Origin: CAYQUC01 sp964514215
GTDB lineage: Bacteria; Pseudomonadota; Gammaproteobacteria; UBA6429; Thiohalophilaceae
Reading direction: 5' to 3'
Length of the DNA stretch: 34,768 nucleotides
NCBI GenBank assembly: GCA_964514215.1
Contig: CAZEPW010000039.1
Location: forward strand, 1 to 34,768
The translations under genes and the position numbers were made by a program. Shown here one piece after another: positions 24,500-34,464 of this stretch (positions within the stretch are counted from its first letter, which is position 1; every line of letters starts with the position of its first letter). The notes under the pieces were generated by a model that saw nothing but the letters and a program-made list of their open reading frames with translations, was not told the DNA's origin and searched no databases.

Positions 24500-27016
24500 A
24501 TGCAGGGACTTGCTGCTAGTCAATTTAAATTCATTTTATTATCACTTTTTACCAGTGTCGCTTTAATCTCGTGTGGTGGAGGCAGTGGTGGCGGTGGTTT
24601 ACCCAATACCGATACCACAGCACCCACGGTTATTAATTTTACACCGACACCAGCAGCAACAGGCAGCAACCAAACCTTTCCTGTTAGCACCGTTATTTCT
24701 GCAACATTTGACGAAGCAATGGATAAAAATTCCGTTGAAAACGGCTTTGTTGTTACACCCAATAACGGTGGCACTATCGTTTATGATGACAGCACCAATA
24801 CCGCGACTTACACACTTGCAAATCAAAACCTGCAAGGAGCGACACTATATGAGATCACCTTAAAAAATTCGATTAAAGATAAAGCCAATAATTTCTTAAC
24901 CGAGCAAACATGGTCGTTTACCACTCTCGATAATGTTAGCCCGACAATTGTGTCATTTTTACCGGCTAAAAACGCACAAAATGTCGGCCTGCAATCCAAA
25001 GTGATCCTCAGTTTTTCGGAGCCAATTACCAAAGCATCGTTTGATCAAAACTTTACACTGGAAGTAGACAGCACAACGGGCACCGGCAGAACAAAAATTG
25101 CGGGAGCATCGAAGGTTAATGGCAATCAAGTCACTTTTAATCCAAGCAAGGTGCTCAGCGCAAACACGACTCACTACGTTACTATTTCTCAAGGCATCGT
25201 TGATGCCAAAGACAATGCCATGCCGGCAATTCCAACCTACACTTTTCAAACCGGCACGGATAAAACCAGACCAAGCTTTACATTAAAAAGCCCGGTTAAT
25301 GGCGCGCAAGATGTTTCATCAAAAACAGCAATCGTTATTGAATTTAGTAAAAAAATAGCAACGGCTAGCCTCACTCCAACTAATTTTAGAGTACAAGCAC
25401 AAAGTGAACTTGATAGTAATGTATTAGCAACACCCATTAATGGCACATTCACGCAAACGTTATCGGCAACCAACACTTACATTGTTTCGTTTCAGCCAGT
25501 AAAAAAATTGAATTTATTAAACCAATACGTCATCACTCTAACCAGCGATATTGTTGACGAATTCTCTAATCCATTAATTGTGCCCAACGGTTCACCAACC
25601 ACTTTTCGTATAAAAGACGGCACCTGGGAGGTAGCGGCTTTTCCAATACAAGAGTTACCAACTAAAATTATTAGCCAGTATAATATCCAAACTGTATTTG
25701 ATAACAACGGCAATCGATTGGTTGTGTGGTTAGAACGTGATGCCTTAGTTACTTCCAATCCACCGGTAGCAGTAGAACCATACACCACCATTCGCTCACG
25801 CCAATTCTTAAATGATGGCACCGGTTGGCAAACAACTGTCACCGTAGCCAATGTTAGAGTTCCTACCAGTTTGCTCAACACCCTGCATCTGGCAATGAAC
25901 CAAAAAGGCAATGCACTATTAACTTGGGTGCAAACCGATCCTGCTGTTGCAACAAACTTTCAATTAAAATCACACCGGTTTATTGCCGGTAAATGGTTAA
26001 ACACACCCCCCGAAATTATTACCTCGGGATCTTCAAGCAACATGCCAAACCATGCGTTAGCAATGCTACCCGATAGCTCCGCAATTAGCGTGTGGGACGT
26101 GGATGTTGGTGGCGGCGTGGATTCAAAAATATTGGCCAAACGCTTTGTACCTAATAACGGCATCATCGCCGGTGTGTGGAGTAGCACGGCAGAGGATGTA
26201 TTGCAAAACAACCCCGATTTGAAAACTGCAAACTTCGCTTATTTATCGCACGTTGGTAGCGTTAGTTTAAATAACCTTGGCGTTGCCCATGTGTTGTATA
26301 TCAGCCATACGACTAATTCAACAGGTAGTGTTTATGCACTGTGGTCAAGCCAATCGCCTTTTGTTAGTAATGCGCCGGTGCGCATTGAAAACACTTTGCC
26401 TGATACCAATATTGTTTCTATCTACTCCAGCCAAACGGATAGCGGTATAGTTGATGTTACTTGGGGGCTACTCAATACCACCAACAACAATGAAATTTGG
26501 GCTAACCATTACAATCCAGCAACAGGCTGGGGCAGCGCGACACAAATTAATACAAACACGACTAATATAGCCACCATTTTTGCCCCTGATCATAAAACAA
26601 TAAGCTTCACCGATGGCAATACAATTGCTGTTATCAACCAGGATTTAGAACCAAATTATGTCCCTTATTTGGCTCAGAGTGGCTGGGGCACAACAACCCC
26701 AATCGGTACAAGTTTAGCGCGAGACAATAATAGCATTCATGCCGATCAAAATAATATTGTTATGAGCAGTTGGGTTAGCGATACAAATTTATCTGGCATC
26801 ATGTATAACCGCTACATACCCAGCAAAAAAACCTGGGCTGGTGAGCAACCTATATTTCTCAATGCGAAAACAATAACGCATAAACCATCCGGCAATATCA
26901 TGCTTAGCAGCCTGCCCAATGGCACAAGCTATGCCGTGTGGGCTGAATTTGGACCAACAAATACAGATGGCACAACACCCACTTTTATTTATTCAATCGC
27001 GTTAGAGGAAAAATAG
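24500..27016 (+). CDS. Large Ig-like repeat lipoprotein (three SbsA-type Ig modules plus GNA..W repeats)
   Basis: The 838-aa lipoprotein has its lipobox at LISC (Cys25) followed by a Gly-rich linker. Three tandem Ig-like modules (SbsA_Ig/Big_5 type) occupy about 40-142, 146-252 and 256-372; each has PTxxxxxP..ATGS/AQNV, a FDEAMD or FSEPI strand and a TWSFTT-like end. From about 395 a repeat region begins with units such as FDNNGNRLVVWLE (400), MNQKGNALLTWVQ (466), PDSSAISVWDVD (524) and SLNNLGVAHVLYI (589), 55-70 aa apart, separated by ...GW... turns. This looks like a beta-propeller-type fold. Start ATG 24500 follows AAGGAG. It is probably displayed at the outer membrane. A paralogue of the genes at 27.5 and 34.5 kb. 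Confidence 0.88.
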   Translation: MQGLAASQFKFILLSLFTSVALISCGGGSGGGGLPNTDTTAPTVINFTPTPAATGSNQTFPVSTVISATFDEAMDKNSVENGFVVTPNNGGTIVYDDSTNTATYTLANQNLQGATLYEITLKNSIKDKANNFLTEQTWSFTTLDNVSPTIVSFLPAKNAQNVGLQSKVILSFSEPITKASFDQNFTLEVDSTTGTGRTKIAGASKVNGNQVTFNPSKVLSANTTHYVTISQGIVDAKDNAMPAIPTYTFQTGTDKTRPSFTLKSPVNGAQDVSSKTAIVIEFSKKIATASLTPTNFRVQAQSELDSNVLATPINGTFTQTLSATNTYIVSFQPVKKLNLLNQYVITLTSDIVDEFSNPLIVPNGSPTTFRIKDGTWEVAAFPIQELPTKIISQYNIQTVFDNNGNRLVVWLERDALVTSNPPVAVEPYTTIRSRQFLNDGTGWQTTVTVANVRVPTSLLNTLHLAMNQKGNALLTWVQTDPAVATNFQLKSHRFIAGKWLNTPPEIITSGSSSNMPNHALAMLPDSSAISVWDVDVGGGVDSKILAKRFVPNNGIIAGVWSSTAEDVLQNNPDLKTANFAYLSHVGSVSLNNLGVAHVLYISHTTNSTGSVYALWSSQSPFVSNAPVRIENTLPDTNIVSIYSSQTDSGIVDVTWGLLNTTNNNEIWANHYNPATGWGSATQINTNTTNIATIFAPDHKTISFTDGNTIAVINQDLEPNYVPYLAQSGWGTTTPIGTSLARDNNSIHADQNNIVMSSWVSDTNLSGIMYNRYIPSKKTWAGEQPIFLNAKTITHKPSGNIMLSSLPNGTSYAVWAEFGPTNTDGTTPTFIYSIALEEK

Positions 27017-27463
27017 TGAGTGCAAACTTAAATCACATCACACCAATAAATAACTTACAAAATTAATTTAATAAGCCGGAATTTCGAGTTTAAAACAATT
27101 AAACCGTTATTCCGGCTAAATATATTATCTATAAATAAATTGAAATATTAAATATTTAAAACCCTAAACCACCAACTATTCGGTATTTTGCATATGTAAA
27201 TTTTGGTTTGCTACTCTCAATCATATTAAACAACTCATATAAAAAATTACAGTTATCTAGCCTTTACACGGATTGTATAAATTTTAAACTGATTTAAATA
27301 ACTGCAGCCAACCACTGTAAAAATTCAATTTAAACTTAATATTTAACTAACGTTATGTAAAATGCTGCCTTACGCGCACAATTTAGATCGTGTAGTATGT
27401 GGTCATAAATAGCTACATATAAACACTTTCTAATATAACAGAATTTAAAAATAGGCATGGAAG
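27017..27463. other. Intergenic region with a long hairpin and a shared upstream cassette
   Basis: AGCCGGAAT (27074-27082) and ATTCCGGCT (27109-27117) can pair, with an inner GTTTAA/TTAAAC stem. This may be the 3' end of the upstream transcript, though no T-run follows. The rest is AT-rich without coding potential; its right end holds the conserved cassette at 27389-27463. Confidence 0.6.
27389..27463 (+). promoter_or_regulatory. Conserved upstream cassette of a lipoprotein gene (copy 1)
   Basis: Contains CGTGTA, then CATAAATAGCTA and TAAACAC, then 37 nt to the start codon ending in GGCATGGAAG directly before ATG. The same blocks in the same order and at the same distance precede the minus-strand lipoprotein gene at 34464. 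GGAAG is the ribosome-binding site. The upstream blocks likely include promoter and operator. Confidence 0.65.
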
Positions 27464-30400
27464 ATGAAAAAAAAATCTCTTTTATATTCAGCATTAGTAA
27501 CTCTACCTTTTTATTTATTGCTTGCGGCTTGTGGTGGGGGGAGTAGCTCATTACCAACAGCGGATACCGCTAAACCGATTGCAACACCGGCTAATAATGG
27601 CATTGTGACAACAGGCCAAACAGCATTGGTAGTCAACTTTAACGAAACTATTTTTAATGCAACAAAAAGCAATCTCGATAGCAGCAATGTAAAGCTCACA
27701 TTAAAAGGCAGTAGTACTCCAATTCTCGGTACTCCCCAGAAAACTCTAGATAACCAAATTACTTTTTTTCTTGATCAAGGTGAAGATTTAGTAGTAAACC
27801 TGGATTATGAGCTCACTTTAAGTGCCTTATTTGATGGTGCTAACAATTCATTGCAAACCGATAATGCAGCAAGTTATGTTTGGTCTTTTCGAGTTAGCGA
27901 TTACCAAATATTAAAAATTAACAACGGTGTTAATAATGTAGTCCAACAACCAAAATACAGTTCAAATGTTTCAAATGAAGTTATGGCCGCGTGGGTGGAA
28001 AAATCCGATACTACTTATTTTCTATATGCCAGTATCTATAGCAATAATAATTGGGGCGCACCTCAAGAAATCAATTCGACACCACTCAATATAAGACTTA
28101 ATGATGTTAGTAGTAATGGCTTAGGTTTTGCTGTTGCATGGACTGATAACTCAAATATTTATGCCAGTGTGTACAGCAATGGTAGTTGGGTTAATTCACA
28201 ACAACTCAATATTACTAATGTGAATTCATCCAAATTAAGTTCAACCTATCAAACTATCACCAGTCCTGCCCCCAATATTACTGGTGAAGGATATGCAATT
28301 ACATGGATTGAAAGTGGCTTCATTTATGCCAGAATTTATAGTGGTTTTAATTGGGCAGCAGAGACAGTGATAGGCAAAGGCTCCTTTATAAGTAATTTAA
28401 ATATTACATCAAATGGTCGGGGTTATGCCGTGTCATGGATGGGAGATGATTCCAGCACAAGTTGTAACCGAGGCACACAAGTTTTTGCCAATGTTTATTC
28501 AGCCGCTACAGGTTGGGCAAAGTTGCTATTAGAAGGCACCCAAATTAAATTCTCACGTATTATTTCAGCCGATATTGATACCCTAACGGTGAACACTACT
28601 GAATTTGCACAACAAGGAAACCTAGTATCCAATGGCAATAGCTATCTATTTTACTGGTATGCAACTGATCAAACTAATAACGGTTCATTTGTCTATGCCA
28701 CCGTATTTACCCAGCTTGATATTGAAACCGGACAACCGCAATTTGATGGCCCGTTTAAAATTAGCAACATCGGCAACGTCACCAACTTGCAAGCAACCTC
28801 CAATGGCACAGGGTATGCTTTAACATGGGAAGCAACCGACGTTGCTATCGAAAATCTAAATCAAAACAATACGTATTTATTTGCTAACCAATATAACTAC
28901 CCTACAAAAAATGCCCGTGTCGGCCAATGGCAACAACCTTTGGTAATAAGCGACCCTGTCGCAATTGCGGAAGCCGGAAGCACAGCAATCGCAGGCAGTA
29001 GTGCGGGTTATGCTTTTGTGTGGCAACAAAAAGAATCGGATACTACCGTGTCACTAAAAAGCCGGGTATTAATCAATAAATCTACCTGGTCTGACATAAT
29101 ACAACTCAGTGGAAAAAAACTAGGGACAGTTCGTCCCGGTAAAGCCAGTATCACCAGCACAGGCAACCGTTATTCTGTAATGTGGTTACAAGGTAGAAAC
29201 AGCAATACCGGTAACAATGATGTATACCTTAATCAATTTGATGGTGCCAATTGGCAAACGACAGCAACACCAGTATCAAGCATGCCAATTTCCTATAACT
29301 TTGAGAAAGTTAAAATTGTAAACCAAGCAAAAACTTTATTGGCTCTCTGGACCCAAAATAAGCCAAGCGAACCAACAATAAAAACACAGCAATTGCAGAG
29401 TAAACAAATTTTATACGTGCCCACATCAAAAATCGAGATGGTAGCAGCAGATCCTCAGCTAACAACGTTAACTGGCTTACCAGAAGTTGGTCGCGATGCT
29501 AATTATGTGTATGTAAACAATACAAACTCCCTTGCCGTTTTTAATATCGATAGTAATGGAAAAACTTTGATACCGGTAGATGCCCAAACCAGCACACTAA
29601 CTACCATTGAAAACTATACTGTCACAGCCAGCTCCGCACCAGTAACCGACAACCTTGGTGTTACAGTGTTTGTTGCAACTACTTCTAATCAACTAAACGC
29701 TTATCCGGTTAATCCAAAAACAGGCGAACTGCTTTTACCAAAAAGTATTGTAATAAGTGCCACAAACAACATCGCTGTGGCAACCCACCAAGATGGTTAT
29801 GTATATGTACTAAGCCGTTCAACAGCCAGTGTTATTAAAGTATTTCGTTATGATACCCAAACAGGATCACTAACGTCTATATCAGAACTGAATAGTATTC
29901 CAACGAACACATTTGCTATTCAATCGAATCCGAGCGATATTATCATTCATCCATCTGGTAAATACCTTTATGTCACCAGTCAAACTAATAAATCAATAGG
30001 GATATATTCAATCAAAACAACAGGGGAATTAACACTAATAGTTGATCATCCTGTAGTGGTGCCTTCACAAGATAATGTCATTTTAGAATCTTTAGCAATT
30101 AGTAACGATGGAAAATATTTATATATTTCCGATCAGATTGCTTTAAGAATACTAAATTACACTATTAATAATGATGGGACACTATCAGCAAGTCCTAATT
30201 TTAATAACTATAATTTGAGCACCGGAGGAACGACATTTGATGTTGTTACCCATCCATCTGGAAAATATTTATACAGTTTTACCGGACAAAGTATCCAATC
30301 TTTTAAAATAAGCCCCTTTACTGGTGCACTAACATTTATTAATTCCTATAACAGTATTAACAGTGGTGGTGCTACAAGCCTTGGTTCTATAAAAGGCCTT

Positions 30401-30607
30401 GCAGTAAGCCCTGATGGTAAACAAATTTATGTTACTGATTCAATTAATTCCGCATTATATATTTTTGATATTAATCAATTAAATGATATCAATAATAATC
30501 TAGTCCCCGGTGGATTATATAGTCCAGGACAAGCGGCATCAGGAAACAGTGTACAGAGCGGTCAAGCTGTTACGGCTAGTAAGGCGGGGCGCTGTAAAAT
30601 ACAATGA
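27464..30607 (+). CDS. Giant surface lipoprotein: Ig-like module, GNA..W repeats and YVTN-type propeller
   Basis: The 1047-aa lipoprotein has its lipobox at LLAAC (Cys23) and a GGGSSS linker. An Ig-like module spans about 36-146. Nine or so repeats follow (about 168-630), such as NGLGFAVAWTDN (218), GEGYAITWIES (273), NGRGYAVSWMGD (317), NGTGYALTWEAT (447) and TGNRYSVMWLQG (565). The C-terminal part (about 640-1005) is a lactonase-type seven-bladed beta-propeller of YVTN repeats: HPSGKYLYVTSQ (829), NDGKYLYISDQ (881), HPSGKYLYSFTG (930) and SPDGKQIYVTD (982). Fold calls are good; ligand or partner is unknown. The gene ends at a strong hairpin. It is a paralogue of the other two large lipoproteins. 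Confidence 0.9.
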   Translation: MKKKSLLYSALVTLPFYLLLAACGGGSSSLPTADTAKPIATPANNGIVTTGQTALVVNFNETIFNATKSNLDSSNVKLTLKGSSTPILGTPQKTLDNQITFFLDQGEDLVVNLDYELTLSALFDGANNSLQTDNAASYVWSFRVSDYQILKINNGVNNVVQQPKYSSNVSNEVMAAWVEKSDTTYFLYASIYSNNNWGAPQEINSTPLNIRLNDVSSNGLGFAVAWTDNSNIYASVYSNGSWVNSQQLNITNVNSSKLSSTYQTITSPAPNITGEGYAITWIESGFIYARIYSGFNWAAETVIGKGSFISNLNITSNGRGYAVSWMGDDSSTSCNRGTQVFANVYSAATGWAKLLLEGTQIKFSRIISADIDTLTVNTTEFAQQGNLVSNGNSYLFYWYATDQTNNGSFVYATVFTQLDIETGQPQFDGPFKISNIGNVTNLQATSNGTGYALTWEATDVAIENLNQNNTYLFANQYNYPTKNARVGQWQQPLVISDPVAIAEAGSTAIAGSSAGYAFVWQQKESDTTVSLKSRVLINKSTWSDIIQLSGKKLGTVRPGKASITSTGNRYSVMWLQGRNSNTGNNDVYLNQFDGANWQTTATPVSSMPISYNFEKVKIVNQAKTLLALWTQNKPSEPTIKTQQLQSKQILYVPTSKIEMVAADPQLTTLTGLPEVGRDANYVYVNNTNSLAVFNIDSNGKTLIPVDAQTSTLTTIENYTVTASSAPVTDNLGVTVFVATTSNQLNAYPVNPKTGELLLPKSIVISATNNIAVATHQDGYVYVLSRSTASVIKVFRYDTQTGSLTSISELNSIPTNTFAIQSNPSDIIIHPSGKYLYVTSQTNKSIGIYSIKTTGELTLIVDHPVVVPSQDNVILESLAISNDGKYLYISDQIALRILNYTINNDGTLSASPNFNNYNLSTGGTTFDVVTHPSGKYLYSFTGQSIQSFKISPFTGALTFINSYNSINSGGATSLGSIKGLAVSPDGKQIYVTDSINSALYIFDINQLNDINNNLVPGGLYSPGQAASGNSVQSGQAVTASKAGRCKIQ

Positions 30608-30622
30608 TCATAAGTCATTCAA

Positions 30623-30650
30623 GGTGGGCAGTTAGCCCACCTATTCTTTA
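30623..30650 (+). terminator. Putative terminator after the giant lipoprotein gene
   Basis: GGTGGGC (30623-30629) and GCCCACC (30635-30641) form a perfect 7-bp GC-rich stem with a 5-nt loop. The T-rich tail TATTCTTTA follows on the plus strand. It may also serve the opposing remnant on the minus strand. Confidence 0.65.
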
Positions 30651-30657
30651 GCTCTTA

Positions 30658-30885
30658 TTACAGCAAAAACGCTGGTAATGAAAACAGCCTAATAGGAATC
30701 ATCAAAAATACAGTAAATACAACTCCTTTCAAGTTAGCACCAACTGCACCACCAAAATATTCAATCAAAAATCCAGCAAAGAACAAACAAGTTGCACCCG
30801 CGCCGATCGCGATACCGTTATGGTGTTTGTACTTGCAATCGTTAAAACCGAAAATAATGACAGCGGTGGTGGTGTTAACACAGAA
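30658..30885 (-). pseudogene. 3' remnant of a membrane-protein gene
   Basis: The minus strand is open for 75 codons ending at TAA (30660-30658). The last 55 or so residues look like two real membrane helices: GIAIGAGATCLFFAGFLIEY and, after FGGAVGANLKG, VVFTVFLMIPIRLF. There is no usable start codon and the frame is closed by a TGA at 30888-30886, so only the C-terminal end survives. The plus strand over the same bases is also open in two frames, so a chance open frame cannot be excluded. I do not recognise the family. Confidence 0.4.
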
Positions 30886-32246
30886 TCAACATCAAACAAC
30901 GCCAGCAACACCGAAATGTTAATAAAAGATCTGGCCGCAAAAAATGAAGCAATAGCCGCATACAACCGAGGCGAGAAACCATTAAAACCCTATCGCCCGT
31001 GCCTCACGATATGAACAAGATGATAAACCGAGTGTTTTAATTACAAAACCCAAAAAAGCAGCCATTGTTACTCGTGGTTTACGCGGTATTACTATTGATG
31101 GAACCACATTAAAATACCAATAACCTCGAATTAACATGGACCGGTGATGGCGTTGGCAGTGAATCATTATCAGCCACTTGGGATAAATGGGATGGAATAC
31201 TCTCAATAAAACCCGGACAGTATAAACTCAGTGCCACAGTCATTGGTGGAATAAGCCACAGTGTTTCATTCTTCGTTATTTTAAAACCGGCCATCACTGC
31301 CTACACCGCTGACGATATCGAACTACTCAATACCTTTCAATGGGCAGATTACAATAAAAGCCCAGAAGCAAAACTCGTTCACGAACTAGCAATCCAAGCA
31401 GGGCTTGTTGATAAGAATGATGATTTTACAAACACACTAACCGGTAAAAATGTCACCGACAAAGTCAAAGCCTTTGCTAGCAACGCCACTGGCGATTTTA
31501 ATTTATTTTATTCCGGCAGTGGTGATAAAGCATTTATTAATAACAAAGTAACGACTATTTTTGGCACACATTTAAGTGATGACTCTAAAACAGCATTAAT
31601 TGAAAAACTAGAGTCAAAAACAACGGCTGGCTTCATCGATGCCACACAAGAATTTCATGAAGCCATGAATAATACACTGACTATTTTCTTTGCTGATAAT
31701 TCTGTTGGTAAAATGATATCCCAATTAGACACGCCATTAGCTGTTAACCCTGCGATGACATTAGTGATGGATGCAGCTAAAACGGCTGTGAATGTGAAGC
31801 TCAATATTGAGCTTGCATTAGAATCCAATGGCGCGCCATTGGTGATGCGAGAGCAAGCTAAAAAGCAATTGTTTGATATGGTCGCGATTGAAGTGGTTGG
31901 TATGGCAGTGGGTGGGGTTGTTTTGAAGGCGGGGAGTAAGGCGTTTAAAGCTATTAAATCATTTTTTAATAAATATGAATTTAAGTTTAAAAAAACTAAT
32001 AAAATAGATAAAAAACTTAAACTTAATTTAGATGCTCCTAAATCAATTTATGGTAAAGGCCATAACGAAGTTGAGGCTGAGTTAAAACCGTTAGGTTATA
32101 AAGTTGATCCAACCTACAAAGGCGAATCAAAAGCATATATGTATGTTAAAAATACTCCTGCAGGAAAGTCAACAATTATAGTTAATTACGGTGGTATAAA
32201 AATGATGAAGAAATGGCTAAATGTAAAATTGAAAGCATGGCGCTAG
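30820..32246 (+). pseudogene. Frameshifted, 5'-truncated gene with a polymorphic-toxin-like C-terminus
   Basis: A continuous protein can be read only by changing frame twice. Frame A is open through 31011 (SGGGVNTESTSNN... ending GEKPLKPYRP). Frame B runs about 31005-31120 (SRYEQDDKPSVLITKP...GLRGITIDGTTLKYQ). Frame C runs 31113-32246 (NLELTWTGDGVGSESL... to the stop). The readable product is about 470 aa: a linker, an Ig-like segment (ELTWTGDG...GQYKLSATV), a helical stretch, a hydrophobic pre-toxin-like helix (MVAIEVVGMAVGGVVLKAG), and a basic tail (IYGKGHNEVEAELKPLGYKV...KAYMYVKNT). The layout recalls polymorphic toxins, but the final domain is not one I can name. No immunity-like gene follows. 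The first in-frame ATG of the last segment is at 31665, without a ribosome-binding site. Confidence 0.6.
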
Positions 32247-32352
32247 AATCTTATTAAGCCTACACAGTACACTTATTGGGCAAACCAATAAAATACCGCC
32301 ATGCAGGCTCAACTTCTATAACCTCAGTTTGACAAATGTTAATTTTGATAAC

Positions 32353-34464
32353 TTATTTATAATTAAAGGCATGTAACTTATGTATTAATTCTCTAACAGG
32401 AGTATTACCTTTATTACTAAAACTATTACTAACACTAACAACAATAATACGACCTAAATCATCAAACTCAAAATTACCAAGACCATTAATTCCAATTTCA
32501 TAATTACGAATATTTTCATCTAAAACGAGTGTTTTCCCTAAACCACCAGACATATTCCAACCTTTGCTATACCGATAGTAATTATAAATAATAGCATCTC
32601 TTTTTCCCGAAACAGTTTTAGCAACAATCACTATTGCATTCCCATTTTTATCAGCTCGAATTTGTGGGATGCTGTAAGTAATGTATGCGTTACTATCCAA
32701 AGAAAAATAAGTTTCATCATTTGCATACGTTTCCCAACCTATTCCGCTAGCATATCGTGCCGACTGTAATCGGCTATTATTAAATCTAGCTTCTGGTTTA
32801 TGAAGCCAAACAACAAAAGCATTACCTTTAGGATCAATTGCCACAGATGCGTACCGAGTAAAACCAATAACTGTATCACCAGGAACAATATTCTTCGCGC
32901 TAACTTTTGTACTACTTTTATCCCAACCAATTCCAGGTCTATAAATATTTGTATATGTTCCATTTGCACATAACCAAGCAACAATCGCATCACCATTTTC
33001 ATTCATATCTACTGTAGGTGAGTTACACCTACCAGCTAAATTCTCAAGTTTTACCGGAGATTGTATCCAACCATTAATAGAATCGTATCGACGCGCCCAA
33101 ATATCAACATTTGTAACAGTTACATTATTGTTAGTTATAGTTTCAATTTGTTCATAAACTAAAATGGCATCACCTTTTTTATTGCTGGCAATTCTAAAAT
33201 TAGAAGCATTACCTAATGCATTTCCTTGATATGTTTCTAAATTTAATTTTTTTGGAACAATATTTCCATCAATATTTTTAGACCAGTCGCTTATATTATT
33301 ATCGTAATACACCGCTAAAATTGAACCTGCATTTGCCGCTCTATCATTAATCGGTTCTCCAAATAACCAAATGACATTTGCATTACCCGAATCGTCAAAT
33401 ACAATTTTTGCATTTGTTGCTTTAGCGACACTATTCACCAACAAATTTAGTTTTGTTTCATTTGTTGACCAAGCCGGTGGCGCTTGATTCATATTAAATC
33501 GGTTGACATAAACACCACGAGATTGAAACTGATCCCATAAAGCAATTGCATTTCCATTTTTATCAATAGCAACAGCATTATCATAAATAATTGTTTGGGC
33601 ATTCTGAACGGTGCTAGTTGAATCTTTACTTAATGATTGCGCTAAAATGTTACCAGCCAAATCTCTATTCCAAATCGTGTTTGGTGGATTAAAATAATTT
33701 GTCCACAACCGCGTATCACTTGAATCTACTGTTCCTGCAATCCAAATAGCAACAGCATTTCCATTATCACTTAATACTAATTTCTTTCTAGCAATGCCTC
33801 CTGAATCATCGGAATCAATCTTTGTACCAGATAGCTCCCAGTTTGATACAGAATCATAATGACTCACCATTAAATCAGAGTTATAAGTATTCCCAAGTAC
33901 ACTTGGTATTTCAGCGCCTTGTTTTGTCCAATGTGCAAATGCCTGTCCTGACTTATTAACACTAACCTGTGCCGAATATAGAGGTGACGATTGCGCTACT
34001 GAACTAGGATTCACAATTACTGTTGATGACCAAACTCCATCGCGAGTAGTAAAACTAGCCAGATAATTAACAACAGCTTGATTATCCGAGTCTATCAAAT
34101 CGACAACAACATTGTATTTTGCATAAATGGCATAAGAATTTTGATCGGGAGTAAATGTTACCGTTTGAGTAGCTGTATCATAAACAGTGCTACCGGTAAC
34201 AATATCACCAAATTCACTTATTACGCTAACTGTAACTTTTGCTCCATTAAGATTAGCATCGGCTACCGATTGATTAAATTTAACAACAATTGGGTCATTA
34301 AGACCAACAGACTGCGACAAATTTGCGGGTGTAATTGATGCAACTGCCGGAGCTGGTGCTACTGATGGCAAGCTACTACCACCGCCGCCACCGCCACAGG
34401 ATGAAAGAAAGAAAAATAGGGGTAACGCTGTGATTGTTAAAATTAGTGTCGATTTATATGTCAT
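32353..34464 (-). CDS. Ig-like plus GNA..W repeat lipoprotein
   Basis: The 703-aa lipoprotein has its lipobox at FLSSC (Cys23) followed by six Gly. One Ig-like (Big_5-type) module spans about 40-143 (AVASITPANLSQSVGLNDPI...ASFTTRDGVW). The rest is nine repeats, 55-70 aa each, with cores at about 170 (NKSGQAFAHW), 232 (SDNGNAVAIW), 301 (DKNGNAIALW), 358 (DSGNANVIW), 428, 488 (NENGDAIVAW), 545 (DPKGNAFVVW), 605 (DKNGNAIVI) and 669. Between cores a YD...GW motif recurs. The pattern suggests a nine-unit beta-propeller-like surface protein. It is encoded opposite to, and shares its upstream region with, the lipoprotein gene at 27464. Confidence 0.9.
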   Translation of the reverse strand: MTYKSTLILTITALPLFFFLSSCGGGGGGSSLPSVAPAPAVASITPANLSQSVGLNDPIVVKFNQSVADANLNGAKVTVSVISEFGDIVTGSTVYDTATQTVTFTPDQNSYAIYAKYNVVVDLIDSDNQAVVNYLASFTTRDGVWSSTVIVNPSSVAQSSPLYSAQVSVNKSGQAFAHWTKQGAEIPSVLGNTYNSDLMVSHYDSVSNWELSGTKIDSDDSGGIARKKLVLSDNGNAVAIWIAGTVDSSDTRLWTNYFNPPNTIWNRDLAGNILAQSLSKDSTSTVQNAQTIIYDNAVAIDKNGNAIALWDQFQSRGVYVNRFNMNQAPPAWSTNETKLNLLVNSVAKATNAKIVFDDSGNANVIWLFGEPINDRAANAGSILAVYYDNNISDWSKNIDGNIVPKKLNLETYQGNALGNASNFRIASNKKGDAILVYEQIETITNNNVTVTNVDIWARRYDSINGWIQSPVKLENLAGRCNSPTVDMNENGDAIVAWLCANGTYTNIYRPGIGWDKSSTKVSAKNIVPGDTVIGFTRYASVAIDPKGNAFVVWLHKPEARFNNSRLQSARYASGIGWETYANDETYFSLDSNAYITYSIPQIRADKNGNAIVIVAKTVSGKRDAIIYNYYRYSKGWNMSGGLGKTLVLDENIRNYEIGINGLGNFEFDDLGRIIVVSVSNSFSNKGNTPVRELIHKLHAFNYK

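Noticed and set aside
24520..26211. Several minus- and plus-strand open frames inside the 24.5 kb lipoprotein gene
   Set aside because: They are shadows of a long, well-supported gene with signal peptide and Ig modules; none has a domain or ribosome-binding site.
27074..27117. Long hairpin as a rho-independent terminator
   Set aside because: The stem is good but no T-run follows on either side, so I describe it only within the intergenic entry.
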